A DNA stretch of 64,000 nt from Sphingomonas aracearum (GTDB lineage: Bacteria > Pseudomonadota > Alphaproteobacteria > Sphingomonadales > Sphingomonadaceae): NCBI RefSeq assembly GCF_003345355.1, contig NZ_QQNB01000001.1:124001-188000 (forward strand), written 5' to 3'. The notes under the pieces are model-generated. The model did not search any database and had not been told where the DNA came from. It was given only the letters and a program-made list of their open reading frames with translations. The position numbers were made by a program, and so were the translations under genes. Of this stretch, positions 27,848-36,830 are shown piece after piece (position 1 is the first letter of the stretch; each line of letters starts with the position of its first letter).

Positions 27848-28662
27848 GCGGTCTTCCGCAGGCTGGTAACCGTGCCGCTGACGCGATCTTCCCATATCTT
27901 CCAGGGCGGGTTCGGCGCGGACCAGAGCGACTCCAGCAGGTGCTTGTCGCGCAGCGTGTCCATGCTCTGCCAGAAGCCGTCATGAACGTAACAGCCGAGC
28001 TGCCCGGCCTCGACCATCCGTTCCATCGGCTCCGCCTCGAACACCGTATCGTCTCCCTCGATAAGGTCGATCATCTCCGGTTGGCAGACGAAGAAGCCGC
28101 CGTTGATGAGGCCGCCATCCGTGGCCCCCTTTTCGCGGAATCCGTCCACGCGACGCCCCTCGTCGGCAAGGCGGAGTGCGCCATACCGACCCGGCTGGGT
28201 CACCGCGGTGAGGGTGCAGAGGTGGTTCGACCCGTGATGCTGCGCCACCAGGCTGGGCACATGCACGTCGCTGACCCCGTCGCCGTACGTCAGGCAGAAC
28301 GGCGCCCCGTCGAGCAGATGCCGCGCTCGTTTCAGGCGCCCGCCAGTCATCGTGTCGAGACCGGTATCGAGCACCGTTACCCGCCAGTCCTCGCCCGTGC
28401 GGCTGAGCCACTCAATCACGCCGGTCGACAGGTCGACCGTCATGTCGCAGGTCTGGCTCATGTAGTTCGCGAAATAGCTGCGGATATACTCGACACGATA
28501 TCCGCCGAGCACGACGAAGTCGCGGATACCCCAGTGCGCGTACATCTTCATGATGTGCCAGAGGATCGGTCGCTTACCGATCTCCACCATGGGCTTGGGG
28601 GTGACGGCGGTTTCCTCGCTAAGCCGGGTGCCGAAGCCGCCGGCAAAGATCGCCGCCTTCAC
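27844..28662 (-). CDS. rfbF: Glucose-1-phosphate cytidylyltransferase
   Basis: A 272-residue nucleotidyltransferase that makes CDP-glucose, the entry to CDP-deoxy and branched sugars. Diagnostic are KAAIFAGGFGTRLSEETAVTPKPMVEIGKRPILWHIMK, GYRVEYIRSYFANY, LTYGDGVSDV with the metal-binding Asp, and FWQSMDTLRDKHLLE near the end. A GTG start (28662) overlaps the epimerase stop in GTGA. No separate CDP-glucose 4,6-dehydratase gene is in the window; the adjacent epimerase-type gene may stand in for it. Confidence 0.9.
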   Translation of the reverse strand: MKAAIFAGGFGTRLSEETAVTPKPMVEIGKRPILWHIMKMYAHWGIRDFVVLGGYRVEYIRSYFANYMSQTCDMTVDLSTGVIEWLSRTGEDWRVTVLDTGLDTMTGGRLKRARHLLDGAPFCLTYGDGVSDVHVPSLVAQHHGSNHLCTLTAVTQPGRYGALRLADEGRRVDGFREKGATDGGLINGGFFVCQPEMIDLIEGDDTVFEAEPMERMVEAGQLGCYVHDGFWQSMDTLRDKHLLESLWSAPNPPWKIWEDRVSGTVTSLRKTA

Positions 28663-29747
28663 GACACCACCTCCGGCTGCAAGGCGGGCCGGACGGCGGG
28701 CGCTCCATCCGCCCAGCTGAGATCCTCGAGAAGGAGATGCTCCGCGATCTGCCGCCGAAGCACGTTCAACCGGATCATGCGAGAATTGCGGAAATCCGGA
28801 TCGCGGAAGCCGATCCCGCGCAGGCCCGTCACCAGATTGTGAATCGAGTCCGTCAATCGGGTGACCGGCTGATGGGTCGGCGCAAGCGAACGGAACAGGC
28901 TGAAGTCGACCCGGTAGGACCGGGAGTCCGCAGGAGCGTCCTGCGCCACCCCGATGGTGGTGCCGGGCAGGGCCGCTTCCACGGCCAGTGCCAGATCGAG
29001 CACCTGATAGTTCCCTTCCTCCGCCCCGGCATTCACCACCAGGTAGCGCCCTCCTTGGTCGGGAGAGCGCACGATCCCCCATTCAATCGCGCGGGCCATG
29101 TCCGCCACATCGATCAGGGGGCGCCAGGGCGTGCCGTCGGAGAGGATTTCGATATGCCCCTTCGCCAGTGCGCTTGCGACGAAATCGTTGAGCACCAGGT
29201 CGAGCCGCAGTCGGTCGGACATGCCGCAGGCGGTCGCAAAGCGCAGACAGGTGATGGCCATGTCGCCGTCAAGGTCCGCCAGCTCCTGCTCGGTCCCCAG
29301 CTTGGACCGGGCATAGGCGGTCATCGGCGCGGTGGGATCGGTTTCGCGCACCGGCTCGTCCCCGGCGACACCGTAGACGCTGCAACTGGACGCGAAGACG
29401 AAATTGCGAACTCCCGCCTGCGCCGCCATCCGCGCGGTTCGAACCGCCGCTTCCTGGTTGATCGCATGGGTCACGCGGGCGAATTGCTCGCCCATCGGGT
29501 CGTTCGACACGGCTGCGAGAGCAACAACCGCATCATAGCCCTCGACATCCTGCGGACGCAGGGAGCGCACGTCTCCGAAGACCTGCCGGTCGAGCAACCG
29601 CTCCGGCGTTGCAAGGTGCGTTGTCAGCGCGTGGCCGAAGAACCCGGCGTCGTAGCCGACGAGAACGGCGTCTGGCATCGAGCCGCGAAGCTGGCGAACG
29701 ACGGCGGGCCCGACATAGCCCATGTTCCCGGTGATAAGGATCTTCAT
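28659..29747 (-). CDS. NAD-dependent sugar epimerase/dehydratase (extended SDR)
   Basis: A 362-residue extended SDR. It starts MKILITGNMGYVGPAVVRQL, has FASSCSVYGVAG for the catalytic Ser, AYARSK for the Tyr-x3-Lys, and GTPWRPLIDVADMARA near the sugar site. It is the first gene of the CDP-sugar operon and is followed by rfbF, the SAF-type oxidoreductase, the 3,5-epimerase-like gene and the flavoprotein, all with short or overlapping junctions. It probably acts on the CDP-sugar produced here. ATG 29747 is taken over GTG 29759. Confidence 0.85.
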   Translation of the reverse strand: MKILITGNMGYVGPAVVRQLRGSMPDAVLVGYDAGFFGHALTTHLATPERLLDRQVFGDVRSLRPQDVEGYDAVVALAAVSNDPMGEQFARVTHAINQEAAVRTARMAAQAGVRNFVFASSCSVYGVAGDEPVRETDPTAPMTAYARSKLGTEQELADLDGDMAITCLRFATACGMSDRLRLDLVLNDFVASALAKGHIEILSDGTPWRPLIDVADMARAIEWGIVRSPDQGGRYLVVNAGAEEGNYQVLDLALAVEAALPGTTIGVAQDAPADSRSYRVDFSLFRSLAPTHQPVTRLTDSIHNLVTGLRGIGFRDPDFRNSRMIRLNVLRRQIAEHLLLEDLSWADGAPAVRPALQPEVVS

Positions 29748-30185
29748 CAGCGTGCCCACCCTTCCAGCTGTGAAAGAATTGGCGGCACGCTACTCAAATC
29801 ATCTTCGGCACGTCTGCTAGGCAAACGGAGATACCGCCAAATCGCCCGACTCAACTCGCATTGTGTAAGTAGCCAAATATAACCCATGTGATTGTTGATA
29901 GCCGCTTTGAGGACGAGTATTCGCATATCACATAGCGGGTAACACTCATGGCTATGCTCTTTGGCGGTATTCTACATCCGCGAACAAGCTGTCAGAGTAC
30001 CCGCTTGGGGTTGCGACTTGTCCTCCCGATCGGAAGCGTCCGGCGGGATGAAAAACTTGGCTGGCAGCCGCCTCGCTACCTTGCGCGGAGGACCTGCACG
30101 TCTCGGCTTTGAGCCGACGGCCATCTGCGTCCGTGACCGAGGGCTCGCCCCCTCACGGACCACCATCAGATTGTTGGGGGACAAT
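29748..30185. other. Divergent control region before the EPS regulator
   Basis: A 438-base gap between the CDP-sugar operon (minus) and the regulator gene (plus), more AT-rich around 29790-29960. It must hold at least two promoters. Arms ATGTGAT (29886-29892) and ATCACAT (29927-29933) form a widely spaced inverted repeat. No convincing gene starts before 30186, although the regulator frame is open upstream. Confidence 0.5.
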
Positions 30186-30872
30186 ATGGGGCAGAAAGTT
30201 AAAGTTGCACTTCTGGGATACAGTCCGATCAGTCTCGAGGGGCTGGAGCGTTTTCTCAGGGACAATGAGTTCGAGATCTGCGTCGCGACACGGCGCGTCG
30301 AAGAGCTATGCGCGGGCATCCGGGAGGACGACGGGCCGATCCTGATCGTGGTTGACAATCCGGGGCCGGACTCGAGCGACATCGTCACCCTGGCGAAGCA
30401 CCATCCGGCCGCGAACATCGTGGTGCTCAGCGAGCGGTACGACTTCATCGCGCTGGTGACCTATTTCAACCAGGGGATTTCCGGTTATCTCACAAAGGAT
30501 ATCAGCTCGGCGTCGCTGCTGACGTTCCTGAAGCTGGTGGTTCTCGGCGAAAAGGTGCTGCCGTCCAGCCTGGCGGAAGCGTTGCCCAGCCGGTCCGCCA
30601 TGTCGCCAGGCACGGGCAATCTGCCGCCGGTGTCGGCGGCAGGCCTTTCCACCCGCGAACTGCAAATCCTGAACTATCTGGTGGCGGGACATCCCAACAA
30701 GATCATCTCGCGCGAGCTGGACATCAGCGAAGCGACCGTGAAGGTGCATGTGAAGTCCATTCTCCGCAAGACGGGGGTTCAGAACCGGACGCAGGCGGCA
30801 ATCTGGGCGTTGGAGGATCACAAGACGTGTCCGCCCGCCAACGTGCCGCAAGCGAACGGCAAGGCGATCTGA
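30186..30872 (+). CDS. LuxR-type regulator with a degenerate receiver domain
   Basis: A 228-residue NarL/FixJ-style protein. The C-terminal LuxR helix-turn-helix is clear (LSTRELQILNYLVAGHPNKIISRELDISEATVKVHVKSIL). The N-terminal fold resembles a receiver, with a Lys in YLTKDIS and one Asp in IVVDNPGP at about the phosphoacceptor place, but the usual acidic pair near the start is replaced by LLGYSPISLEG. It may act without phosphorylation. It lies at the head of the acyl-modification operon and facing the CDP-sugar operon, so it is a good candidate for EPS control. Confidence 0.82.
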   Translation: MGQKVKVALLGYSPISLEGLERFLRDNEFEICVATRRVEELCAGIREDDGPILIVVDNPGPDSSDIVTLAKHHPAANIVVLSERYDFIALVTYFNQGISGYLTKDISSASLLTFLKLVVLGEKVLPSSLAEALPSRSAMSPGTGNLPPVSAAGLSTRELQILNYLVAGHPNKIISRELDISEATVKVHVKSILRKTGVQNRTQAAIWALEDHKTCPPANVPQANGKAI

Positions 30873-31048
30873 AGGCCGGCAGGTCGTCGCCGGCGGCATG
30901 CGGCAAAAGGTATTAGATACTTTTGCCTGCTGGCGCTCGAACACCGCCGGATCGGATAATCCGCGCAGACCGATTGTTCGCACCGGAAGACAGGCCAGGT
31001 CGAAACAAGCCTGCACCGGCGCCGAACCATAGGTCCGGGGGCACGGAC

Positions 31049-32662
31049 ATGTTGTTCAACTCAAGTCAGTTCCTGCTGCAGTTTCTGCCGCTGACATTCG
31101 CAGGTTTTCTTCTCCTGCATGCGATGAGGCTTCAGCGTCTCGTCCCGCTGTGGCTCACGGCCGCGTCCCTGCTGTTCTATTGCTGGTGGCGGCCGGCCAA
31201 CCTGCCGCTGCTGATGGGCAGCATGGTCTTCAACTACGTCCTTGCCGGTCGATTGATGCAAAGCCGCAGCAAGGCGCTGCTCGCGGCAGGCGTCGTCGCC
31301 AACCTCCTGCTGCTCGGCGTGTTCAAATATACCGGCTTCGTCGCGGAGAACCTCGCCTGGGTGACGGGCGCGGGCTGGAACATCCCGCACGTGATCCTGC
31401 CGCTCGCCATCTCGTTCTTCACCTTTCAGCAGATCGCCTATCTGGTCGATGCGCATGGCGGACGGATCAGCGAGCGCAATCCGATCAACTATTGCCTGTT
31501 CATCACCTTTTTCCCGCATCTGATCGCGGGGCCCATCACGCATCATGGCGAGATGCTGTCGCAGTTCTCGGACCAGAGCCGCTTTCGGCCGCGTTGGGAT
31601 TTCGTCGGCGTCGGGCTCACGCTCTTCCTGATCGGATTGTTCAAGAAGGTGGTCGTCGCCGATCCTTTCGGCGTGACGGCGTCGCCGGTGTTCGCCGCCG
31701 CGGCCCATGGCGGAGGAGTGCGGTTCGTCGAGGCATGGACCGGCGCCCTGTCCTACGCGCTCCAGCTGTACTTCGACTTCTCGGGATACAGCGACATGGC
31801 GATCGGGCTCGGTCTGCTGTTCGGCATCGCGCTGCCGTTGAACTTCGACAGCCCGTACAAGGCAAGGAACATCATCGACTTCTGGTCGCGCTGGCACATG
31901 ACGCTGACCCGCTTCCTGACTGCTTATGTCTACAACCCCATCGTGGTGAGCCTCACCCGCCGCCGCGCGGAACGACGATTGCCGTTGCCGCGGCGCGGTC
32001 GCATGTCGCCGGGCACCTTTGTCGCGCTGGTCGCGATCCCGACGGTCCTGACCATGCTGATTTCCGGTATCTGGCATGGAGCCGGGTGGCAGTTCGTGAT
32101 CTTCGGCTTGCTCCATGGCCTGTATCTTACCGTGGCCCACGCCTGGCGCACCTGGCGGGCCCACCGAGGCGCGCCCGTGCGTTCGGATGCGCCGCTGGTT
32201 GTCGTCGGGTCGGTGCTGCTGACCTTCCTGTGCGTAGTGGTGGCGCAGGTGTTCTTCCGGGCCGAGAATGTCGCCGCGGCGCTGGACATGCTGCGCGGCA
32301 TGGCCGGGTTGAACGGCATCACCCTGCCCCAGCCCTTTGGTGCAAGCGACACGGTGCGCGCCCTTGCCGGGCGGCTGGGCATCGGCATCGCTCCCCTGCC
32401 CCTGTTCGAGGAAAGCCAGGCGATCCGGATCGTGCTGTTCCTTGCGGTAGTGTGGACCTTTCCCAACGCCTACCAATGGCTGCGCGGCGTCCCCACTGCC
32501 CTCGATGCCCGCCCGCGAGCGAGTTGGGTGGAGCGGTTCACGGGTCAGGCCACCTGGCAGCCGAGCGTCGCGCTTGGCCTCGCGGTCGGATGCCTGTCGT
32601 TTCTTTCGCTGATGCTCGCGGTATCCAAGGCACCCACCGAGTTCCTCTACTTTCGATTCTAG
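31049..32662 (+). CDS. MBOAT O-acyltransferase (AlgI-like)
   Basis: A 537-residue membrane-bound O-acyltransferase with about eleven hydrophobic segments. The family marks are ISFFTFQQIAYLVD, FPHLIAGPI, YFDFSGYSDMAIGLGLLFGI, FWSRWHMTLTRFL (His283) and the catalytic His343 in SGIWHGAGW. AlgI-type proteins move acyl groups across the inner membrane for transfer to polysaccharides. It is followed at once by an FkbH-like protein, an acyl carrier protein and an SGNH-like protein, implying the acyl donor is made on the carrier protein. Start chosen at MLFNSSQFL. Confidence 0.92.
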   Translation: MLFNSSQFLLQFLPLTFAGFLLLHAMRLQRLVPLWLTAASLLFYCWWRPANLPLLMGSMVFNYVLAGRLMQSRSKALLAAGVVANLLLLGVFKYTGFVAENLAWVTGAGWNIPHVILPLAISFFTFQQIAYLVDAHGGRISERNPINYCLFITFFPHLIAGPITHHGEMLSQFSDQSRFRPRWDFVGVGLTLFLIGLFKKVVVADPFGVTASPVFAAAAHGGGVRFVEAWTGALSYALQLYFDFSGYSDMAIGLGLLFGIALPLNFDSPYKARNIIDFWSRWHMTLTRFLTAYVYNPIVVSLTRRRAERRLPLPRRGRMSPGTFVALVAIPTVLTMLISGIWHGAGWQFVIFGLLHGLYLTVAHAWRTWRAHRGAPVRSDAPLVVVGSVLLTFLCVVVAQVFFRAENVAAALDMLRGMAGLNGITLPQPFGASDTVRALAGRLGIGIAPLPLFEESQAIRIVLFLAVVWTFPNAYQWLRGVPTALDARPRASWVERFTGQATWQPSVALGLAVGCLSFLSLMLAVSKAPTEFLYFRF

Positions 32663-32673
32663 GGAGCGAAGCG

Positions 32674-34626
32674 ATGCTTGTCTGGTGCCCGCCCCTTTCA
32701 GATCCCGCCGGTGCCCTGCGGGCCGCGCGCGCGATCGAAAAACCGGAGCGTCGCCTCTCGGCGCTCCTCACGCTGGCCCGGCACGACCGGGATGCCTTGT
32801 GCACGCACAAGCTAGACACGTCGATCAGCGCATTGATGGCCGGCGGCGCCAGTGCGGCTGCCGGTCTTGCCGCACGCAGGCTGGCGGTGCTGGGCAGCCA
32901 CAGCGTCGAGCACCTCCTCCCCGCCATCCGCGTCGGCGCGGCCGCGCGCGGCGTGGCGGCGGCTACCCATGTCGGTGGCTATGGCCAGTTCCGGCAGGAA
33001 CTTCTGATCGGCGACACTGCCCTTGCCGCCTTTGCACCGGATACCATCCTGTTGGCGACCGACGCCGCGGCCTTGCTGCCCGCCGTGCCCCTGAACAGCA
33101 CGCAGGAGGTGGCCGACGCCGCGGTGGCGAGCGCAACCGAGAGCCTGATTCGGCTATGGCACGCCGCGCGGAGCCGGTACGGGGCGATGCCCCTCCAGCA
33201 GACGCTGGCGCGCCAGGCGACTGCGCTGATCGGCTGCAACGAGCACCTGCTTCCCGGCTCGCCCGCGACGCTGGCGGCAGAACTCGACCGCTCCATTCGC
33301 CGCGCGGCCGCGCGGGAGGGCGTGCCCCTGATCGATCTGTCGCGATTGCCAGAGGCGATCGGATCGAACCTGTTGATCGATCCTGTCCGCTGGCATCAGG
33401 CCAAGCAGCTCATCAATCCGGTCCTCGCTCCGTTGTTTGGCGAGCTGGTGGCGCAGGTGCTCGCGGCGCAATCGGGCAAGAGCAGGAAGTGCCTTGTGCT
33501 CGATTGCGACCACACCTTGTGGGGCGGCGTGGTCGGCGACGACGGTCTGGCCGGCCTGCGCCTGGGCCAGGGCAGTCCCGAGGGCGAAGCCTTCGCGGCG
33601 TTCCAGCGCTATGTCGCCGGGCTGGCGCGCCGCGGGATCATCCTGGCGGTCTGCAGCAAGAACGACGAGACGGTCGCGCGCTCCGTCTTCGATCTGCACC
33701 CGGAAATGGTCCTGCGCAGCCCGGACATCGCGTGCTTTGTCGCAAACTGGCAGGACAAGGCGAGCAATCTCCGGTCCATCGCCGCCACCCTCAACATCGG
33801 CGTCGACAGCCTCGTGTTCGTCGACGACAATCCCGTGGAACGTGCGATCGTCCGCCGCGAACTGCCCGAAGTCGCCGTGCCGGAACTCCCCGGCGACGTT
33901 TGCGGCTATCCCGAGCGAATCGCCGCCGCCGGCTGGTTCGAGACGGTTCAGCTCACCGGCGACGACTTCGCGCGCGCCACCAGCTACGCCGCCAACGCGC
34001 ATCGCGCGCTCGCCAGCGCACAGGCGACCGATGTCGACGGGTTCCTGAGCAGCCTCGACATGGTGATGGACGCCCGCCCGATCGGCGCGCTCGATCGGGC
34101 CCGTGCGGTGCAGCTGATCAACAAGAGCAACCAGTTCAATCTCACCACGCTCAGGCGAACGCCTGAAGAGCTGCAGGAGGTGCTCGCCACGCCTGGTGCG
34201 CTCGCCCTGGCGGTTCGCTTGCGCGATGCCTTCGGGGACAGCGGCCTCGTCAGCGTGGTGATCGCGCGGCCGGACGCGGCGCTGCCGGCCGACGCGTGGC
34301 TGATCGATACCTGGCTGATGAGTTGCCGCGTGCTCGGCCGGGGGGTGGAGCGTGCGGTGCTCGGCGTCCTGCTCGAAGCGGCGAAGAAGCGCAATGTATC
34401 CATGCTCACCGGCATGTTCCGCCCCAGCGGCCGGAACCACATGGTCGAGCAGCATTATGCCTCGCTGGGCTTCACCGCCTGCGCCGGCGGGGACGGCCTG
34501 CCCGAAGATGCGACCTATTGGCGCCTGGCCGTCGCCGGCGCCGTTCCTCCTCCCCATCACATCAAGGTGCACCATGATGATGACGCAGCAGCAGATCTAT
34601 GCCGGCTTGACGCAGGTCATGTGTGA
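32674..34626 (+). CDS. FkbH-like HAD-IIIC protein
   Basis: A 650-residue protein. Residues 1-260 include an SGNH-like region (VLGSHSVEHL); a HAD domain of FkbH type follows with VLDCDHTLWGGVVGDDG (Asp277, Asp279), SKNDETVA and FVDDNPVERAIV; the C-terminus (about 490-650) is a GNAT-like fold with LINKSNQFNLTT and GMFRPSGRNHMVEQHY. FkbH enzymes take 1,3-bisphosphoglycerate and load a glyceryl unit on an acyl carrier protein. It overlaps the carrier-protein gene by 53 bases. I infer a glyceryl, lactyl or related acyl decoration. Confidence 0.85.
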   Translation: MLVWCPPLSDPAGALRAARAIEKPERRLSALLTLARHDRDALCTHKLDTSISALMAGGASAAAGLAARRLAVLGSHSVEHLLPAIRVGAAARGVAAATHVGGYGQFRQELLIGDTALAAFAPDTILLATDAAALLPAVPLNSTQEVADAAVASATESLIRLWHAARSRYGAMPLQQTLARQATALIGCNEHLLPGSPATLAAELDRSIRRAAAREGVPLIDLSRLPEAIGSNLLIDPVRWHQAKQLINPVLAPLFGELVAQVLAAQSGKSRKCLVLDCDHTLWGGVVGDDGLAGLRLGQGSPEGEAFAAFQRYVAGLARRGIILAVCSKNDETVARSVFDLHPEMVLRSPDIACFVANWQDKASNLRSIAATLNIGVDSLVFVDDNPVERAIVRRELPEVAVPELPGDVCGYPERIAAAGWFETVQLTGDDFARATSYAANAHRALASAQATDVDGFLSSLDMVMDARPIGALDRARAVQLINKSNQFNLTTLRRTPEELQEVLATPGALALAVRLRDAFGDSGLVSVVIARPDAALPADAWLIDTWLMSCRVLGRGVERAVLGVLLEAAKKRNVSMLTGMFRPSGRNHMVEQHYASLGFTACAGGDGLPEDATYWRLAVAGAVPPPHHIKVHHDDDAAADLCRLDAGHV

Positions 34627-34825
34627 TGTGTTCGATACCGACGACATCACCCTGACCCCGGCTACCACGGCTCGCGACGTGGCCGGGTGGGACAGCCAGG
34701 CACATATCCTCCTGATCGTGGCCGCGGAGCAGCATTTCGGCGTGCGCTTCGGCACCGCCGACTTCGAATCGATGCGCAACGTGGGTGAATTCGCCGCGTT
34801 GATCGACGCAAAGCTGAAGAACTAG
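34574..34825 (+). CDS. Acyl carrier protein
   Basis: An 83-residue carrier protein with the phosphopantetheine serine at residue 41 in VAGWDSQAHI, helix two around ILLIVAAEQHFGVRF, and a late ESMRNVGEFAALIDAKL. The start is one of three successive ATG codons (34574-34582). It overlaps the FkbH-like gene by 53 bases and precedes the SGNH-like gene, so it should be the dedicated carrier of this module. Small size and lone position fit acyl groups destined for a polysaccharide and not fatty-acid synthesis. Confidence 0.9.
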   Translation: MMMTQQQIYAGLTQVMCDVFDTDDITLTPATTARDVAGWDSQAHILLIVAAEQHFGVRFGTADFESMRNVGEFAALIDAKLKN

Positions 34826-34827
34826 CC

Positions 34828-35871
34828 ATGGTCGCCGGAACCGCCAGCGGCGGCCTCTCCGCCAGGGCGATAAAGCGCTACCTTCTCGCGATGGTGGCCG
34901 GCGCCCTGATCACCGCGGCAGTCGCGCTGAACTGGCTGGCCTTCCTGCAATCGCGCGGATCGCTGCCACCGCCGCAACTCGCCAACAGCCTGTGCATGGA
35001 CGAGAAACTGAAGGCCATGCGACTGCAACCGCCGGCCTCGCCGACGCTCCTGGTGGTCGGCTCGTCGGTTGCCTGGCGCCATTTCAACAGCGCGGCGGCC
35101 ATCGCCTTCGACCCGCTGGTGCGGCCCTACAATGCCGGTTTCTGCGGTGCGAAGATCGACCAGACGGCGCGGGTGACGAGCTGGCTGACGGAGCGACTCG
35201 GCACGGTTCGCCACGTTGCGCTGATCGCCTCCCCGTTCGACTTCGAGGATTGCAGCAGCCCCGTTGAGCCGTCGCGCTTCGACATCGCGGACGCCGACCG
35301 ACTGGTGTTCGGCGATCGTCCCATGCCGTTCTTCTACGCCCGGTATTTCGACCCGTGGACGCTGCTGCACAACGCCCGCGGCCTGCGCGCGGAACGAACG
35401 GACCCGGGCGCGCCGGATCCCCTGGTGCAGACGCCGTTGGGGGACGGCCCAAGCGAACCGCTCCATTCCCGCGGCCTGTTCTATGGAAAGGTCGGCAGCC
35501 TGGATCCGGCGTGCTTTGTCGCGCTGCGCCGAACGGCACTGGAACAGCACGCCGCCGGTCGGCGATTCGATGTCGCGATCACCCCGCTCCACCAGGAGTG
35601 GGTGAAGGGCGCGTCCCAGTCTCTTGCGCTGGCCCGGCTGGATGCGGGCATCCGCGCCGCGCTGGCCGGGACGGATGCGCGGTTCCACCCGCTCATTCTG
35701 CGCCCGGACGCCGACGCCTTCTACGATGCGATCCATATCCGCTGGTCGTCGACGCCGGCGTTCACCCGCGCGCTGCTGGAGCAGATCGGCGAAACCGACA
35801 TCGTCGCGAGCCGCCCGCCCGCCCGCAAGATCGCGCTCAACCGGGAGCATGTGCCATGGACCGCGAACTGA
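34828..35871 (+). CDS. Membrane-anchored SGNH-like protein (AlgJ/AlgX-type role)
   Basis: A 347-residue protein with an N-terminal membrane anchor (YLLAMVAGALITAAVALNWLAFL) and a probable periplasmic SGNH-like domain. The nucleophile Ser is in LLVVGSSVAWRHF (residue 79 or 80), and the late DAIHIRW provides the Asp-His pair. In alginate and related systems such proteins complete acyl transfer next to an MBOAT partner. It begins two bases after the carrier-protein stop and overlaps the following glycosyltransferase by 16 bases. Confidence 0.78.
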   Translation: MVAGTASGGLSARAIKRYLLAMVAGALITAAVALNWLAFLQSRGSLPPPQLANSLCMDEKLKAMRLQPPASPTLLVVGSSVAWRHFNSAAAIAFDPLVRPYNAGFCGAKIDQTARVTSWLTERLGTVRHVALIASPFDFEDCSSPVEPSRFDIADADRLVFGDRPMPFFYARYFDPWTLLHNARGLRAERTDPGAPDPLVQTPLGDGPSEPLHSRGLFYGKVGSLDPACFVALRRTALEQHAAGRRFDVAITPLHQEWVKGASQSLALARLDAGIRAALAGTDARFHPLILRPDADAFYDAIHIRWSSTPAFTRALLEQIGETDIVASRPPARKIALNREHVPWTAN

Positions 35872-36830
35872 CCGTCTGCTGTGCCGTCCTGACCTATAAT
35901 CGCCGCGATCTGCTCGCCCGGTGCCTGGAGGCGATCAACGCCCAGACCCGCGCCTGCGACCAGATCGTGGTGATCGACAATGCCAGCACTGATGGCAGCG
36001 CGGAGATGGTCGCGCAGACCTGGGGAGCGCAGGTGACGGTGGTTTCGCTGCCCAACAACATCGGCGCGGCCGGCGGGTTCGCAACCGCCGTAAAGGCAGC
36101 GCGCGAGACCGGTGCCGATTTCGTCTGGCTGATGGACGACGACGTCCTGCCCCGGAATGACGCGCTGCAACACTTGCTCAAGGCGCACGGCACCCTGGCA
36201 GATCAGGGCGTTGAGCCGGCCTATCTCATCTCCCGTTCCCGCGCGCTCAGTGGAGCGATCACGGACGTGCCGGATCTCGATCGGCGTGCGAACCGCATCG
36301 GCTTTCCCGGTTGGGCGGCGTTTCTCGATGCCGGATTGGCGCCCACCCTGTCGGCCACCTTTGTCTCCATCCTCTTGCCGAGGGACACGATCGACCGCCA
36401 CGGCCTGCCGCTCGCCGACCTGTACATGTGGGGAGAGGATCGGGAATATACCGCGCGGATCACGCGCGATCGCCCCGGCTTTCTGGTCGGCGCCAGCGAG
36501 GTCATCCATGCACGGGCGATCGAGGGCCAGATCGACATCCGGACGGAACGGGATCCGCGACGATTGCGCAACCACTATTACCTGGTGCGCAACACCACTT
36601 TCATCACCCGACGCTACGAAAGGTCGCGCAAGCTGGTCTATCACCTGGCGCGGCAGCTTTCCCTGCTGGTGCAACTATCCACGCGCGGGCGTTGGCGTCA
36701 CAGCGGCATCATCTTGCGCGGACTGGTGGAGGGACTGGTCTTTCGCCCCGCCCCCAATCCGCTGCCGTCCAGCGGGCCGGCCAAGCCGGCCTGGAGCTTG
36801 CCCGCCGCTACAGGCTTGCGCGCAGAGTAA
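35856..36830 (+). CDS. Glycosyltransferase family 2
   Basis: A 324-residue GT2 enzyme. The N-terminus CAVLTYNRRDLLARCLEAI and IVVIDNASTDGSAEM is classic, the metal-binding motif is FVWLMDDDVLP, and the catalytic region is LYMWGEDREYTARI. The W-x-E-D form is seen in galactofuranosyl- and rhamnosyltransferases. It probably adds one sugar to the lipid-linked repeat on the cytoplasmic face. The start overlaps the SGNH-like gene; its 3' end overlaps the convergent outer-membrane barrel gene by 23 bases. Confidence 0.88.
   Translation: MDRELTVCCAVLTYNRRDLLARCLEAINAQTRACDQIVVIDNASTDGSAEMVAQTWGAQVTVVSLPNNIGAAGGFATAVKAARETGADFVWLMDDDVLPRNDALQHLLKAHGTLADQGVEPAYLISRSRALSGAITDVPDLDRRANRIGFPGWAAFLDAGLAPTLSATFVSILLPRDTIDRHGLPLADLYMWGEDREYTARITRDRPGFLVGASEVIHARAIEGQIDIRTERDPRRLRNHYYLVRNTTFITRRYERSRKLVYHLARQLSLLVQLSTRGRWRHSGIILRGLVEGLVFRPAPNPLPSSGPAKPAWSLPAATGLRAE

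Noticed and set aside
29886..29933. ATGTGAT and ATCACAT arms, possible Crp-like site
   Set aside because: The arms are 34 bases apart, too far for a Crp dimer (6-base spacer); noted in the control region but not called an operator.
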